DNA from: Lacrimispora amygdalina
GTDB taxonomy: Bacteria > Bacillota > Clostridia > Lachnospirales > Lachnospiraceae
Direction of reading: 5' to 3'
DNA length: 64,000 nt
NCBI RefSeq assembly: GCF_900205965.1
Contig: NZ_OAOF01000003.1
Coordinates: 369,731-433,730, forward strand
Positions within the stretch are counted from its first letter, which is position 1. Each line of letters opens with the position of its first letter. This document shows, in pieces, positions 33,362-41,576 of the stretch. A program made the translations under genes and the position numbers. The notes below the pieces were generated by a model, which was given only the letters and a program-made list of their open reading frames with translations, was not told where the DNA came from and searched no databases.

Positions 33362-35521
33362 ATGAAAAGTAACAAAGGCAAGGGCCTCTTAGGGCTGATT
33401 ATTGCACTGGCACTGGTTGGTTTGTTCGGCTATTTCGGATATACCACCATGAGTGACATTAAGCTTGGATTGGATCTGGCGGGGGGCGTCAGCATTACTT
33501 ATCAGGCAAAGGAAGAAAAACCAAGTGCCGAGGATATGAAGGACACAATTTACAAGCTGCAGCAGAGAGTACAGAATTACAGCACGGAAGCTGAAGTATA
33601 CCAGGAAGGGGACAACCGTATTAATGTGGATATCCCCGGCGTATCCGATGCCAATGCAATTCTGGAAGAGCTTGGAAAACCCGGCTCCTTAACATTTACT
33701 GATGAAGCCGGAAAAGTTATCTTAAATGGTAATCAGGTATCAACAGCAAAGCCGGTTATTACTGAGAATAACGGTATCAAGGAATATATGGTTGATCTGA
33801 CCTTCACCGATGAAGGGAAAAAGGCATTTGCAGACGCGACCACTGCCAATGTTGGAAAACGGATTGCCATCATCTATGACGGAAAGATCTATTCCAACCC
33901 GGTTGTGCAGGAACCAATTACTCAGGGACAGTGCCAGATCAGCGGTATGGACTCCTATGAAGAAGCAGAAACACTTGCTTCCACCATCCGTATCGGTTCC
34001 CTTTCTCTGGAACTGGAAGAACTCCGCTCCAATGTAGTTGGTGCAAAACTTGGACAGGAAGCCATTACCACCAGCTTAAAGGCAGGTGCCATCGGATTTG
34101 CTATTGTGGCAGTATTTATGATTCTGGCTTATTTACTTCCGGGATTTGCTGCAGTTGTTGCATTGTCTATTTATGTAGGCGTTATATTAATTCTGCTGGA
34201 TGCGTTTGAGGTAACACTTACGCTACCCGGAGTTGCAGGTATTATTCTCTCCATCGGTATGGCGGTGGATGCCAATGTAATTATCTTTACCCGTATCAAA
34301 GAAGAGATCGGGTCTGGAAAAGCAGTAAAAAATGCAATACAGGTTGGATTTAACAAGGCACTGTCTGCTATTGTGGATGGTAACGTGACCACTCTGATTG
34401 CCGCAGCGGTGCTGTTCTGGAGAGGTTCCGGTACAGTAAAGGGTTTTGCCTCCACACTGGCAATCGGTATTGTACTGTCCATGATTACTGCACTGTTTGT
34501 AACAAAGTTCATTTTAAACAGCCTTTTCCTGCTTGGTTTTGAGAATGAAAAGATGTATGGAATGAAAAAGGACAAGAAGTCCATTGACTTTGTATCCAAA
34601 CGTAATATCTGGTTTTGTGCGTCACTTCTTGTAATCATCGTGGGACTTGCATGGCTTGGTGTGAACAAATCCCAGACAGGGAATATCTTAAATTACAGCA
34701 TGGAATTTAAGGGCGGTACCTCCACCAATGTAACCTTTAATGAGGATCTGTCCCTGGACAAGATCTCTTCTGAGGTAGTGCCTGTTGTGCGGGAAGTTAC
34801 CAATGATACTGATGTTCAGACTCAGAAGGTAGCAGGAACCAATGAAGTAATTATTAAGACAAAAACGCTGACTGTACAGGAAAGAGAAACATTAAATAAA
34901 GCAATGGTAGATCATTTCGGTGTGGAAGCGGAGAAGATTACAGCGGAAAGTATATCCGGTGCGATCAGCCAGGAAATGAAGAGAGATGCTATTGTTGCAG
35001 TTATTATTGCTACCATCTGCATGCTGCTTTATATCTGGTTCCGGTTTAAGGATATCCGTTTTGCAGGAAGTGCAGTACTGGCACTGGTTCATGATGTACT
35101 GATCGTGCTTACCTTCTACGCAATCCTGAAATGGTCCGTAGGATCTACGTTCATTGCGTGTATGCTTACCATTGTAGGATATTCCATTAATGCGACAATC
35201 GTTATTTTTGACCGTATCCGTGAAAACTTAAAGACTCAGAGTAAGCTGGAGCTTTCTGAGATCGTTAACTTAAGTATTACCCAGACATTTACCAGAAGTA
35301 TTAATACCTCACTGACCACATTTGTCATGGTATTTGTTCTGTTTCTGATGGGAGTTTCATCCATTCGGGAGTTTGCCCTTCCGCTCATGGTAGGTATTAT
35401 CTGCGGTACTTATTCTTCTGTCTGCATCACAGGCTCTCTGTGGTATGTCATGACTGCCAGTAAGAATAAGAAAAGTGTGAATGCAAAAGCAACTGCGAAA
35501 AACAGCAAAAAATTAAAGTAA
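33362..35521 (+). CDS. secDF: fused protein-export membrane protein SecDF
   Basis: A single 719-residue chain in which SecD and SecF are joined. The SecD half has the first helix at about 8-28, the DIKLGLDLAGG motif, a periplasmic-type P1 region and six helices in all (GMAVDANVIIFTRIKEE). The SecF half (from about 405) has a further helix, SMEFKGGTS and VGYSINATIVIFDRIRENL. It uses the proton gradient to finish Sec-dependent export. In many clostridia these are two genes, so the fusion is a lineage trait. It starts 17 nt after scfB, with a GAAGGAGA site. Confidence 0.95.
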   Translation: MKSNKGKGLLGLIIALALVGLFGYFGYTTMSDIKLGLDLAGGVSITYQAKEEKPSAEDMKDTIYKLQQRVQNYSTEAEVYQEGDNRINVDIPGVSDANAILEELGKPGSLTFTDEAGKVILNGNQVSTAKPVITENNGIKEYMVDLTFTDEGKKAFADATTANVGKRIAIIYDGKIYSNPVVQEPITQGQCQISGMDSYEEAETLASTIRIGSLSLELEELRSNVVGAKLGQEAITTSLKAGAIGFAIVAVFMILAYLLPGFAAVVALSIYVGVILILLDAFEVTLTLPGVAGIILSIGMAVDANVIIFTRIKEEIGSGKAVKNAIQVGFNKALSAIVDGNVTTLIAAAVLFWRGSGTVKGFASTLAIGIVLSMITALFVTKFILNSLFLLGFENEKMYGMKKDKKSIDFVSKRNIWFCASLLVIIVGLAWLGVNKSQTGNILNYSMEFKGGTSTNVTFNEDLSLDKISSEVVPVVREVTNDTDVQTQKVAGTNEVIIKTKTLTVQERETLNKAMVDHFGVEAEKITAESISGAISQEMKRDAIVAVIIATICMLLYIWFRFKDIRFAGSAVLALVHDVLIVLTFYAILKWSVGSTFIACMLTIVGYSINATIVIFDRIRENLKTQSKLELSEIVNLSITQTFTRSINTSLTTFVMVFVLFLMGVSSIREFALPLMVGIICGTYSSVCITGSLWYVMTASKNKKSVNAKATAKNSKKLK

Positions 35522-35531
35522 GGAATTGTAA

Positions 35532-36674
35532 ATGAACTATAAAATCATTGCAAAAGACGGACGTGCCAAACGGGCAGAAGTAACCACCGTTCACGGGACG
35601 ATCCAGACGCCGGTATTCATGAATGTGGGGACGGTGGGGGCTATCAAAGGAGCTGTTTCCACCGATGATCTCCGGGAGATTAAAACCCAGGTGGAGCTTT
35701 CTAATACCTACCATCTTCATGTGCGCACAGGCGACCGGTTAATTAAAGAGTTTGGCGGGCTCCATCAGTTTATGAACTGGGACCGCCCCATTCTGACAGA
35801 CTCCGGCGGGTTTCAGGTGTTTTCCCTGACCGGTTTAAGAAAGATCAAAGAAGAAGGCGTGTATTTCCAGTCTCACATTGACGGCCACAGGATCTTTATG
35901 GGACCGGAGGAGAGCATGCAGATACAGTCCAATCTGGCGTCTACCATTGCCATGGCATTTGATGAGTGCCCACCCCACCCTGCAACCAGGGAGTATATGC
36001 AAAACAGTGTGGACCGCACCACCAGATGGCTGGAGCGCTGCAGAACTGAGATGGGAAGGCTGAATGAGCTTCCGGACACCATTAATAAAGATCAGCTGCT
36101 CTTTGGAATCAATCAGGGCGGCACCTTTGAGGATATCCGGATTGCCCATGCTAAGACTATATCTGCCATGGATCTTGACGGATATGCACTGGGAGGTCTT
36201 GCGGTTGGCGAGAGCCATTCGGAGATGTACCGCATTCTTGATGAGACAGTGCCTTACCTGCCGGAGAATAAGCCCACATATCTGATGGGCGTGGGGACTC
36301 CTGCTAATATTTTAGAGTCTGTAGACCGGGGAGTTGATTTCTTCGACTGTGTATACCCGTCAAGAAACGGCCGTCACGGCCACGTTTATACAAACCTAGG
36401 AAAATTAAACTTATTTAATTCCAAATTTGAACTGGATCATAGGCCGATAGAAGAAGGGTGCCAGTGCCCTGCCTGCCGTTCCTACAGCAGAGCTTACATC
36501 AGGCATTTATTGAAAGCAAAAGAAATGCTGGGCATGCGATTATGTGTCTTGCATAATCTGTATTTTTATAATACAATGATGGAAGAGATTCGAGAAGCGA
36601 TTGAGAATCACCGTTATGGAGAATATAAGGAGAGGAAGCTATCCGGTATGGCAGCAGGCACATCCGGGGAATAA
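35532..36674 (+). CDS. tgt: tRNA-guanine transglycosylase
   Basis: A protein of 380 residues, normal for the bacterial enzyme. It has LTDSGGFQVFSL (general acid-type Asp90), GGLAVGE, the nucleophile Asp272 in FFDCVYPSRNGRHG, and the zinc site C-x-C-x2-C with a distal His in VLHNLYFY. It exchanges guanine-34 for preQ1 in GUN-anticodon tRNAs. No preQ1 riboswitch is seen upstream. It lies 10 nt after secDF and just before yajC, the usual tgt-yajC pairing. Confidence 0.96.
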   Translation: MNYKIIAKDGRAKRAEVTTVHGTIQTPVFMNVGTVGAIKGAVSTDDLREIKTQVELSNTYHLHVRTGDRLIKEFGGLHQFMNWDRPILTDSGGFQVFSLTGLRKIKEEGVYFQSHIDGHRIFMGPEESMQIQSNLASTIAMAFDECPPHPATREYMQNSVDRTTRWLERCRTEMGRLNELPDTINKDQLLFGINQGGTFEDIRIAHAKTISAMDLDGYALGGLAVGESHSEMYRILDETVPYLPENKPTYLMGVGTPANILESVDRGVDFFDCVYPSRNGRHGHVYTNLGKLNLFNSKFELDHRPIEEGCQCPACRSYSRAYIRHLLKAKEMLGMRLCVLHNLYFYNTMMEEIREAIENHRYGEYKERKLSGMAAGTSGE

Positions 36675-36729
36675 AGCGCTCCCTTTAGACAGGCATACGG
36701 CAGAATCGATCTATAAGGAGGAAACGGTT

Positions 36730-37026
36730 ATGTTATTAGCAACAGGCGGTACGATGGGCATGGGTTTCTGGGTAATTTATATTGCAGTAATCTTAGGCTT
36801 TATGTATTTTATTGCAATCAGACCACAGAAGAAAGAGAAGAAAAGACAGCAGGAGATGTTCGCCAGCATAGCGATCGGTGACAGCGTATTAACCAGCAGT
36901 GGTTTTTACGGAGTCATTATCGATATGACGGATGATACCGTAATTGTAGAATTCGGCAACAACAAAAACTGCAGAATTCCTATGCAGAAGACAGCCATTG
37001 TACAGGTTGAAAAGCCAGAAGCATAA
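36730..37026 (+). CDS. yajC: preprotein translocase accessory protein YajC
   Basis: A protein of 98 residues from ATG 36730, chosen because AAGGAGG lies 7 nt upstream and residues 11-30 are the single membrane helix (GFWVIYIAVILGFMYFIAIRP). The RPQKKEKKRQQEM motif and the short cytoplasmic KOW-like domain (IAIGDSVLTSSGFYGVI) are typical. It associates with SecDF, encoded two genes upstream. Confidence 0.93.
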   Translation: MLLATGGTMGMGFWVIYIAVILGFMYFIAIRPQKKEKKRQQEMFASIAIGDSVLTSSGFYGVIIDMTDDTVIVEFGNNKNCRIPMQKTAIVQVEKPEA

Positions 37027-37045
37027 ATGCATCGATAGAAGCATT

Positions 37046-37079
37046 ACCCGGAGAAAGATTACTTTTTCCGGGTTTTTTG
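37046..37079 (+). terminator. Rho-independent terminator after yajC
   Basis: ACCCGGAGAAA/TTTTTCCGGGT stem (one G-U) followed by TTTTTG. Confidence 0.88.
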
Positions 37080-37089
37080 TTGTTTTGGG

Positions 37090-37146
37090 TTGACAGGTTA
37101 TCGCTTCTGAGATATACTTCAAAAGTAAATAGTTCAATAATGAACT
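37090..37146 (+). promoter_or_regulatory. strong promoter with overlapping MarR-type operator
   Basis: TTGACA (37090-37095), 17-bp spacer, TATACT (37113-37118). A perfect inverted repeat AGTTCA-ATAA-TGAACT lies at 37131-37146, on the expected transcription start. Its size and place fit a MarR-family dimer that represses its own gene. Confidence 0.75.
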
Positions 37147-37220
37147 AATAATAACGTGAGAATGATTCAAACAGTATACAGAGTGGATGTTTTCTCATAT
37201 GATTTAGTAAGGGTGTTGGA

Positions 37221-37727
37221 ATGAATGAGACTGTAATGAATATGCCGGGGGAAAGAATGAGTCTGGAAGAGGAATGCTGTCTGGCATGTTTTGTAAAGAT
37301 CGATAAGATCTATCAGAAACTATGCAGTCAGTCGGTGTCAGAGTATGGATTTACCCCCAATGAAATAGTAGTCATGATGTTTCTTGCAAATAATGGGGGA
37401 TTAAAGAGTGCTTCGGAGATTGCCCAATACAGAAACATCTCCAAAGGTCTGATCGCAAAATCTGTGGATTCTCTTTGTGAGAAAGGATACATCACGGCAG
37501 ACAGAGATAAAAATGACCGAAGGCTGGTTCTCTTAAAGCTTACAGAGAAAAGCGATGAGGTTGTGGACCGGATCAGGCGGTGCAGGAAGTACTTCGTGGA
37601 AGAGCTTCACAAAGATATTCCCAAAGAAGATATCGGGATACTTCACCGCACCGCGTCAATTATGAATCAGAATGTGGAAAGCCTGTTAAATAAAACCCCC
37701 GTCCAGACCGATAATCTGACCGGTTAA
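37221..37727 (+). CDS. MarR-family transcriptional regulator
   Basis: A protein of 168 residues. The winged-helix domain (about 35-135) has a recognition-helix region LKSASEIAQYRNISKGLIAKSVDSL and the wing ITADRDKNDRRLVLLKLT with the conserved D-x-R-D/N-x-R pattern. The N-terminus has an E-E-C-C cysteine pair (Cys19, Cys20) that could sense thiol stress, which fits thioredoxin reductase nearby; that link is inference. Its last 42 nt overlap the tail of the convergent SDR gene. Confidence 0.88.
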   Translation: MNETVMNMPGERMSLEEECCLACFVKIDKIYQKLCSQSVSEYGFTPNEIVVMMFLANNGGLKSASEIAQYRNISKGLIAKSVDSLCEKGYITADRDKNDRRLVLLKLTEKSDEVVDRIRRCRKYFVEELHKDIPKEDIGILHRTASIMNQNVESLLNKTPVQTDNLTG

Positions 37728-38417
37728 ATAGGAGTTTTTATAGCCCAGATGATAGACAAGATCTGCGACTTCTTCGGCTTTTCCCAGTCTTCCGGCAGGG
37801 ATCTCATCGATTAAGGCGATCAGCTCATCTTCACTTAAAAACTGATTCATCTCCGTATCGATAGCTCCGCACGCAACCGCGTTAACCTGGATATTGCTTG
37901 GAGCCAGTTCTTTGGCAAGGGCCTTGGTAAATGCATTGATTCCTCCCTTGGTAGCGGAATAGGCTACTTCACAGGAAGCACCCGAGATACCCCAGATGGA
38001 AGAGATGTTTATAATTTTACCCTGCTTGCGTTCCAGCATTCCTGGGATAGCCAGCTTGGAACAGTGGAAGGCGGAGGTTAGATTGGTCCGTATAATACGG
38101 TCCCAGGCCTCAGTTGTCATATCCTGTAAAAGACCGATGTAGGAGATCCCTGCATTGTTGACAAGAACATCCAGAGAACCAAACTGTTTTTTGATCCGCA
38201 AAAAAAGTTCCTGGCATTGATTGATGTCACCCATGTCACCCATGTAGGAGAGGCAGGAGATCTGATAGGACTCCAGTTCCTTCCTGGTCTGTAAAAGGCG
38301 GTCTTCATTATGAAGACAGTTAATGACCACATTGTATCCTTTTTTTGCAAATTTGACAGCAATGGCCTTACCGATTCCTCGGGAAGCGCCGGTTACAAGT
38401 ACTGTTTTTCGAGACAT
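37686..38417 (-). CDS. short-chain dehydrogenase/reductase, FabG-like
   Basis: A protein of 243 residues with the classical SDR layout: TGASRGIG (9-16), NNAG (87-90), catalytic Ser140, Tyr153 and Lys157, and a C-terminal LTGQIIGLDGGF. It is close in pattern to 3-oxoacyl-ACP reductase (FabG/YmfI), but no fatty-acid genes are near, so the substrate is open. Its 3' end overlaps the MarR gene by 42 nt, giving tail-to-tail transcripts that could interfere. Confidence 0.85.
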   Translation of the reverse strand: MSRKTVLVTGASRGIGKAIAVKFAKKGYNVVINCLHNEDRLLQTRKELESYQISCLSYMGDMGDINQCQELFLRIKKQFGSLDVLVNNAGISYIGLLQDMTTEAWDRIIRTNLTSAFHCSKLAIPGMLERKQGKIINISSIWGISGASCEVAYSATKGGINAFTKALAKELAPSNIQVNAVACGAIDTEMNQFLSEDELIALIDEIPAGRLGKAEEVADLVYHLGYKNSYLTGQIIGLDGGFI

Positions 38418-38488
38418 AAAACCACCCTCTCTGTCGTTGTATGATGCCTATATTTTAACAAATTCTGCTTCAAAATGCAACGAGGGCA

Positions 38489-38518
38489 TTGCATACAAAA
38501 AGATGGGTGAGATATAAT
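38489..38518 (+). promoter_or_regulatory. promoter of trxB
   Basis: TTGCAT (38489-38494), 18-bp spacer, TATAAT (38513-38518); start about 38525. Confidence 0.7.
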
Positions 38519-38567
38519 GAATACAAAAGAATCTGTATTTACAAAATAAAGAAAGCAGGTAGATAAA

Positions 38568-39491
38568 ATGAATGAGATTTATGACGTTGTGATTATAGGG
38601 TCAGGTCCTGCAGGACTGTCCGCTGCAGTATATGGTAAAAGAGCAGAACTGAGAATGGTAGTGATCGAGAAAGAGGTAGCCAGCGGAGGCCAGATTCTCA
38701 ATACCTACGAGGTGGATAATTATCCGGGCCTTCCAGGTATTAATGGATTTGATTTAGGTATAAAATTCAGAGAGCATGCTGAAAAGCTGGGAGCCGAGTT
38801 CTCCACAGATGAGGTGCTTCGTATAGAAGCGGCAGATGGAGAATTCACAGTTGTCGGCCAGGAACGGTCCTATGTGACTAAAACGGTCATTATCGCAACT
38901 GGCGCACAGTACCGGAAGCTCAGCGTCGTTGGAGAGAAGGAATTGACCGGAATGGGTGTTTCCTATTGTGCAACCTGTGACGGAGCATTTTTCCGCAACA
39001 AGGTAGCCGCCGTTGTAGGCGGAGGTGATGTGGCAATTGAAGATGCCATATTCCTTTCCAGAATGTGCAAAAAGGTGTACTTAATTCACAGAAGAGATGA
39101 ACTGCGGGGAGCGAAGACACTGCAGACACAGCTCTTTAACCAGAAGAATGTTGAAATCATCTGGGATACGGTAGTAGAAGAGATTGAAGGCGGAGATCAG
39201 GTGGAATCGCTCACCATTAAAAATTCCAAAACAGAAGAATCAAGCAAACTTTCCGTTGATGGTGTGTTCATAGCAGTGGGAATCAATCCACAGAGCGAAG
39301 CTTTTGACAATCTAGTGGAAATGGATCATGGATACATCAAAGCAGGGGAAGACTGCGAGACCAATATACCTGGTATTTTTGCAGCAGGCGACGTAAGAAC
39401 CAAACAGCTGAGACAGGTTTCGACGGCAGTTTCAGACGGTGCCAATGCAATTACAAGCGTGGAGCGTTATCTGACACGAAACGGAAAATAA
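38568..39491 (+). CDS. trxB: thioredoxin reductase
   Basis: A flavoprotein of 307 residues: FAD motif GSGPAGLSAA (11-20), redox pair Cys134-Ala-Thr-Cys137, NADPH motif GGGDVAIEDA, and the C-terminal FAD-binding GIFAAGDVR. It passes electrons from NADPH to thioredoxin. No thioredoxin gene is adjacent. AAAGCAGG site before ATG. Own promoter and an elaborate downstream stem (39508). Confidence 0.94.
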   Translation: MNEIYDVVIIGSGPAGLSAAVYGKRAELRMVVIEKEVASGGQILNTYEVDNYPGLPGINGFDLGIKFREHAEKLGAEFSTDEVLRIEAADGEFTVVGQERSYVTKTVIIATGAQYRKLSVVGEKELTGMGVSYCATCDGAFFRNKVAAVVGGGDVAIEDAIFLSRMCKKVYLIHRRDELRGAKTLQTQLFNQKNVEIIWDTVVEEIEGGDQVESLTIKNSKTEESSKLSVDGVFIAVGINPQSEAFDNLVEMDHGYIKAGEDCETNIPGIFAAGDVRTKQLRQVSTAVSDGANAITSVERYLTRNGK

Positions 39492-39507
39492 TATTAAATA
39501 TTAAATA

Positions 39508-39619
39508 AAACTACTAACAACAGCCATGATATGCTCTCTTCACAGAAAACAGTTAAATATTTTAACTGTATTGAGAAGGGAGCATATTACTATTAGAGTC
39601 TGAGGTCAGTAGTTTTTTT
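39508..39619 (+). terminator. three-tier nested stem terminator after trxB
   Basis: Three concentric inverted repeats: AAACTACT/AGTAGTTT, then ATATGCTCTCTTC paired with GAGAAGGGAGCATAT, then ACAGTTAAA/TTTAACTGT, followed by T7. It is much longer than needed for termination. Confidence 0.75.
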
Positions 39620-39624
39620 GATAT

Positions 39625-39719
39625 TGAAAGACAGGTTTCAGCCTTCGTTAAAACATATAATCTACCATGATTTTTCATATGGTTTCTCCGGTTGTGAAAA
39701 GAAGTGAAAATAATAAAAT
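39625..39719 (+). promoter_or_regulatory. candidate operator and promoter of the xylan genes
   Basis: TGAAA-GACAGG-TTTCA (39625-39640) is an inverted repeat resembling a catabolite-responsive or sugar-repressor site. TTGTGA (39692-39697), a 16-bp spacer and TAAAAT (39714-39719) could be the promoter. The remaining 105 nt to the start show nothing further. Confidence 0.4.
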
Positions 39720-39825
39720 GGTATTATATCAAAGGCTGTAACCGTAGTTATTTATTTGAGCAGGTTAAGCATGGCTGATAAGTAACGGGAAACGGTCTGC
39801 AGCAAAAATATAAGGAGGTAAAGAG

Positions 39826-41517
39826 ATGAAAAGGTTATTGGGGAAAGCAGCGGCAGTTTGTTTTGGGGTAGTGGTTTGTGTTAATCTGACTACAGGCACG
39901 GGCTGGGCTGACGGTCAGGGCGCAGGAAACCAGGAGAAGAAAGATGTTAAGCTTGAAAACCTTACCCCTCTAAAGGATATCTATAAGGGGAAATTTCTGA
40001 TTGGCAATATTTATAACAGCTTTAACTTAACAGGAGTGGACAGAGAGATCATACTCCGCCATTACAATGTGGTTACACCCGAAAATATGATGAAACCAGA
40101 GGCAATGCAGAGGGAAAAAGGGGTTTTTACTTTTGAATCCGCAGATGCAATGACCGGATTCTGCCAGGAGAACGGTTTGCAGACTGTAGGGCATACGCTG
40201 GCATGGCATAGTCAGACTCCTGACTGGATGAATGCCACTTGCAGCCGGGAAGAAGCAATTGGCAGACTGAAAAATCACATTTCCAATGTTGCAGGGCATT
40301 ATAGTGGAAAACTATTATCCTGGGATGTGGTAAACGAAGCGATTCAGGATGGTGCCAGACTTCCGGCAGACGGAAACTGGAAATCCTGCTTACGGGATAC
40401 TCCGTGGCTGAGAAACATTGGAAACGATTATATTGAACTGGCTTTTCAGTTTGCGCATGAGGCAGATCCCAATGCAAAACTGTATTATAATGATTACAAT
40501 TTAAACGATGTAAACAAAGCCCGGATAGCAGCCGCAATGTTTTCTGATTTAAAGAAAAGGGGAATTCCCATTGACGGAATCGGTATGCAGGCACACTACA
40601 GCACCACCCTGCCGGTGGCTACAGTAGAACAGTCCCTGGAATTGTTTAAAAAGACCGGGGCTGAACTATCAATAACGGAGCTTGATGTCGTAGTCAGCAA
40701 GGCTGAGGCATCAGGGCTTACAAAAGAACAGGAGATTGCTCAGGGACAGATATATGCCCAGCTTTTCAAACTTTATAACCAATATTCAGATGTTATAAAA
40801 AGAGTGACGTTTTGGGGATATACAGATACAAAGAGTTGGAGAAGTTCTAATTTTCCCTGTTTATTTGACGGAAATTACAAAGCCAAAGAAGCTTATTATG
40901 CAGTCGCAGATCCGGAGGGGTATTTAAGAAAACACCCTGTTAAGGAAATTCCGGTTCCGAACACCATAACCGCGGTAAAAGGTACACCCATAATTGATGG
41001 AACTGTAGATGAAATCTGGAATAGTGCAAAGGAAGAGCCGGTTAACATTATGACTATGGCCTGGCAGGGTGCGTGCGGCACTGTAAAAACACTTTATGAC
41101 GAAAAGAATATTTATGTTCTTGTGAATGTGAAAGATAAGGTATTAAATACGGATAGTCAGAATGCCTATGAACAGGATTCGGTGGAATTGTTCTTAGATG
41201 AAAACAACAACAAATCCTACTCTTACCAGGACGACGACGGACAGTTTCGCGTGTCATGCAAAAACGTTGTAACGTTTGGAAGTAATGGAACGAGAGAAGG
41301 GTTTGAGTCAGCGGTAAAAGTGACAGAAGACGGGTATCTGGTAGAAGCAAAGATTCCTTTAAAAGGTAAAGCACAAATAGGTAAAAGCATGGGATTTGAT
41401 GTTCAGATTAATGACAGCAATGAACGGGGAGAACGAATTAGTGTAGCTAAGTTTAATGATGAATCTGATAACTCCTGGCAGTCAACAGCCAGGTGGGGAA
41501 ATCTTCTTTTAAAGTAG
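39826..41517 (+). CDS. secreted endo-1,4-beta-xylanase, GH10 with CBM9-like module
   Basis: A protein of 563 residues. A signal peptide (1-28, ending GWADG) is followed by the GH10 barrel (about 45-365). Its acid/base is Glu171 in WDVVNEAIQD and its nucleophile Glu285 in ITELDVV, with the HTLAWHSQTP and MQAHYS motifs conserved. Residues about 378-563 form a CBM9-like domain (GTPIIDGTVDEIWNSA, LFLDENNNKS, FDVQINDS), which usually binds sugar chain ends. TAAGGAGG lies 8 nt before ATG. With the GH43 gene 59 nt downstream it forms a small xylan unit. Confidence 0.93.
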   Translation: MKRLLGKAAAVCFGVVVCVNLTTGTGWADGQGAGNQEKKDVKLENLTPLKDIYKGKFLIGNIYNSFNLTGVDREIILRHYNVVTPENMMKPEAMQREKGVFTFESADAMTGFCQENGLQTVGHTLAWHSQTPDWMNATCSREEAIGRLKNHISNVAGHYSGKLLSWDVVNEAIQDGARLPADGNWKSCLRDTPWLRNIGNDYIELAFQFAHEADPNAKLYYNDYNLNDVNKARIAAAMFSDLKKRGIPIDGIGMQAHYSTTLPVATVEQSLELFKKTGAELSITELDVVVSKAEASGLTKEQEIAQGQIYAQLFKLYNQYSDVIKRVTFWGYTDTKSWRSSNFPCLFDGNYKAKEAYYAVADPEGYLRKHPVKEIPVPNTITAVKGTPIIDGTVDEIWNSAKEEPVNIMTMAWQGACGTVKTLYDEKNIYVLVNVKDKVLNTDSQNAYEQDSVELFLDENNNKSYSYQDDDGQFRVSCKNVVTFGSNGTREGFESAVKVTEDGYLVEAKIPLKGKAQIGKSMGFDVQINDSNERGERISVAKFNDESDNSWQSTARWGNLLLK

Positions 41518-41576
41518 TAAATAGATTATTACCAGCTTCGGCGCCTTGAAGGGCTGACAGAAGGAGGAAGATATAA

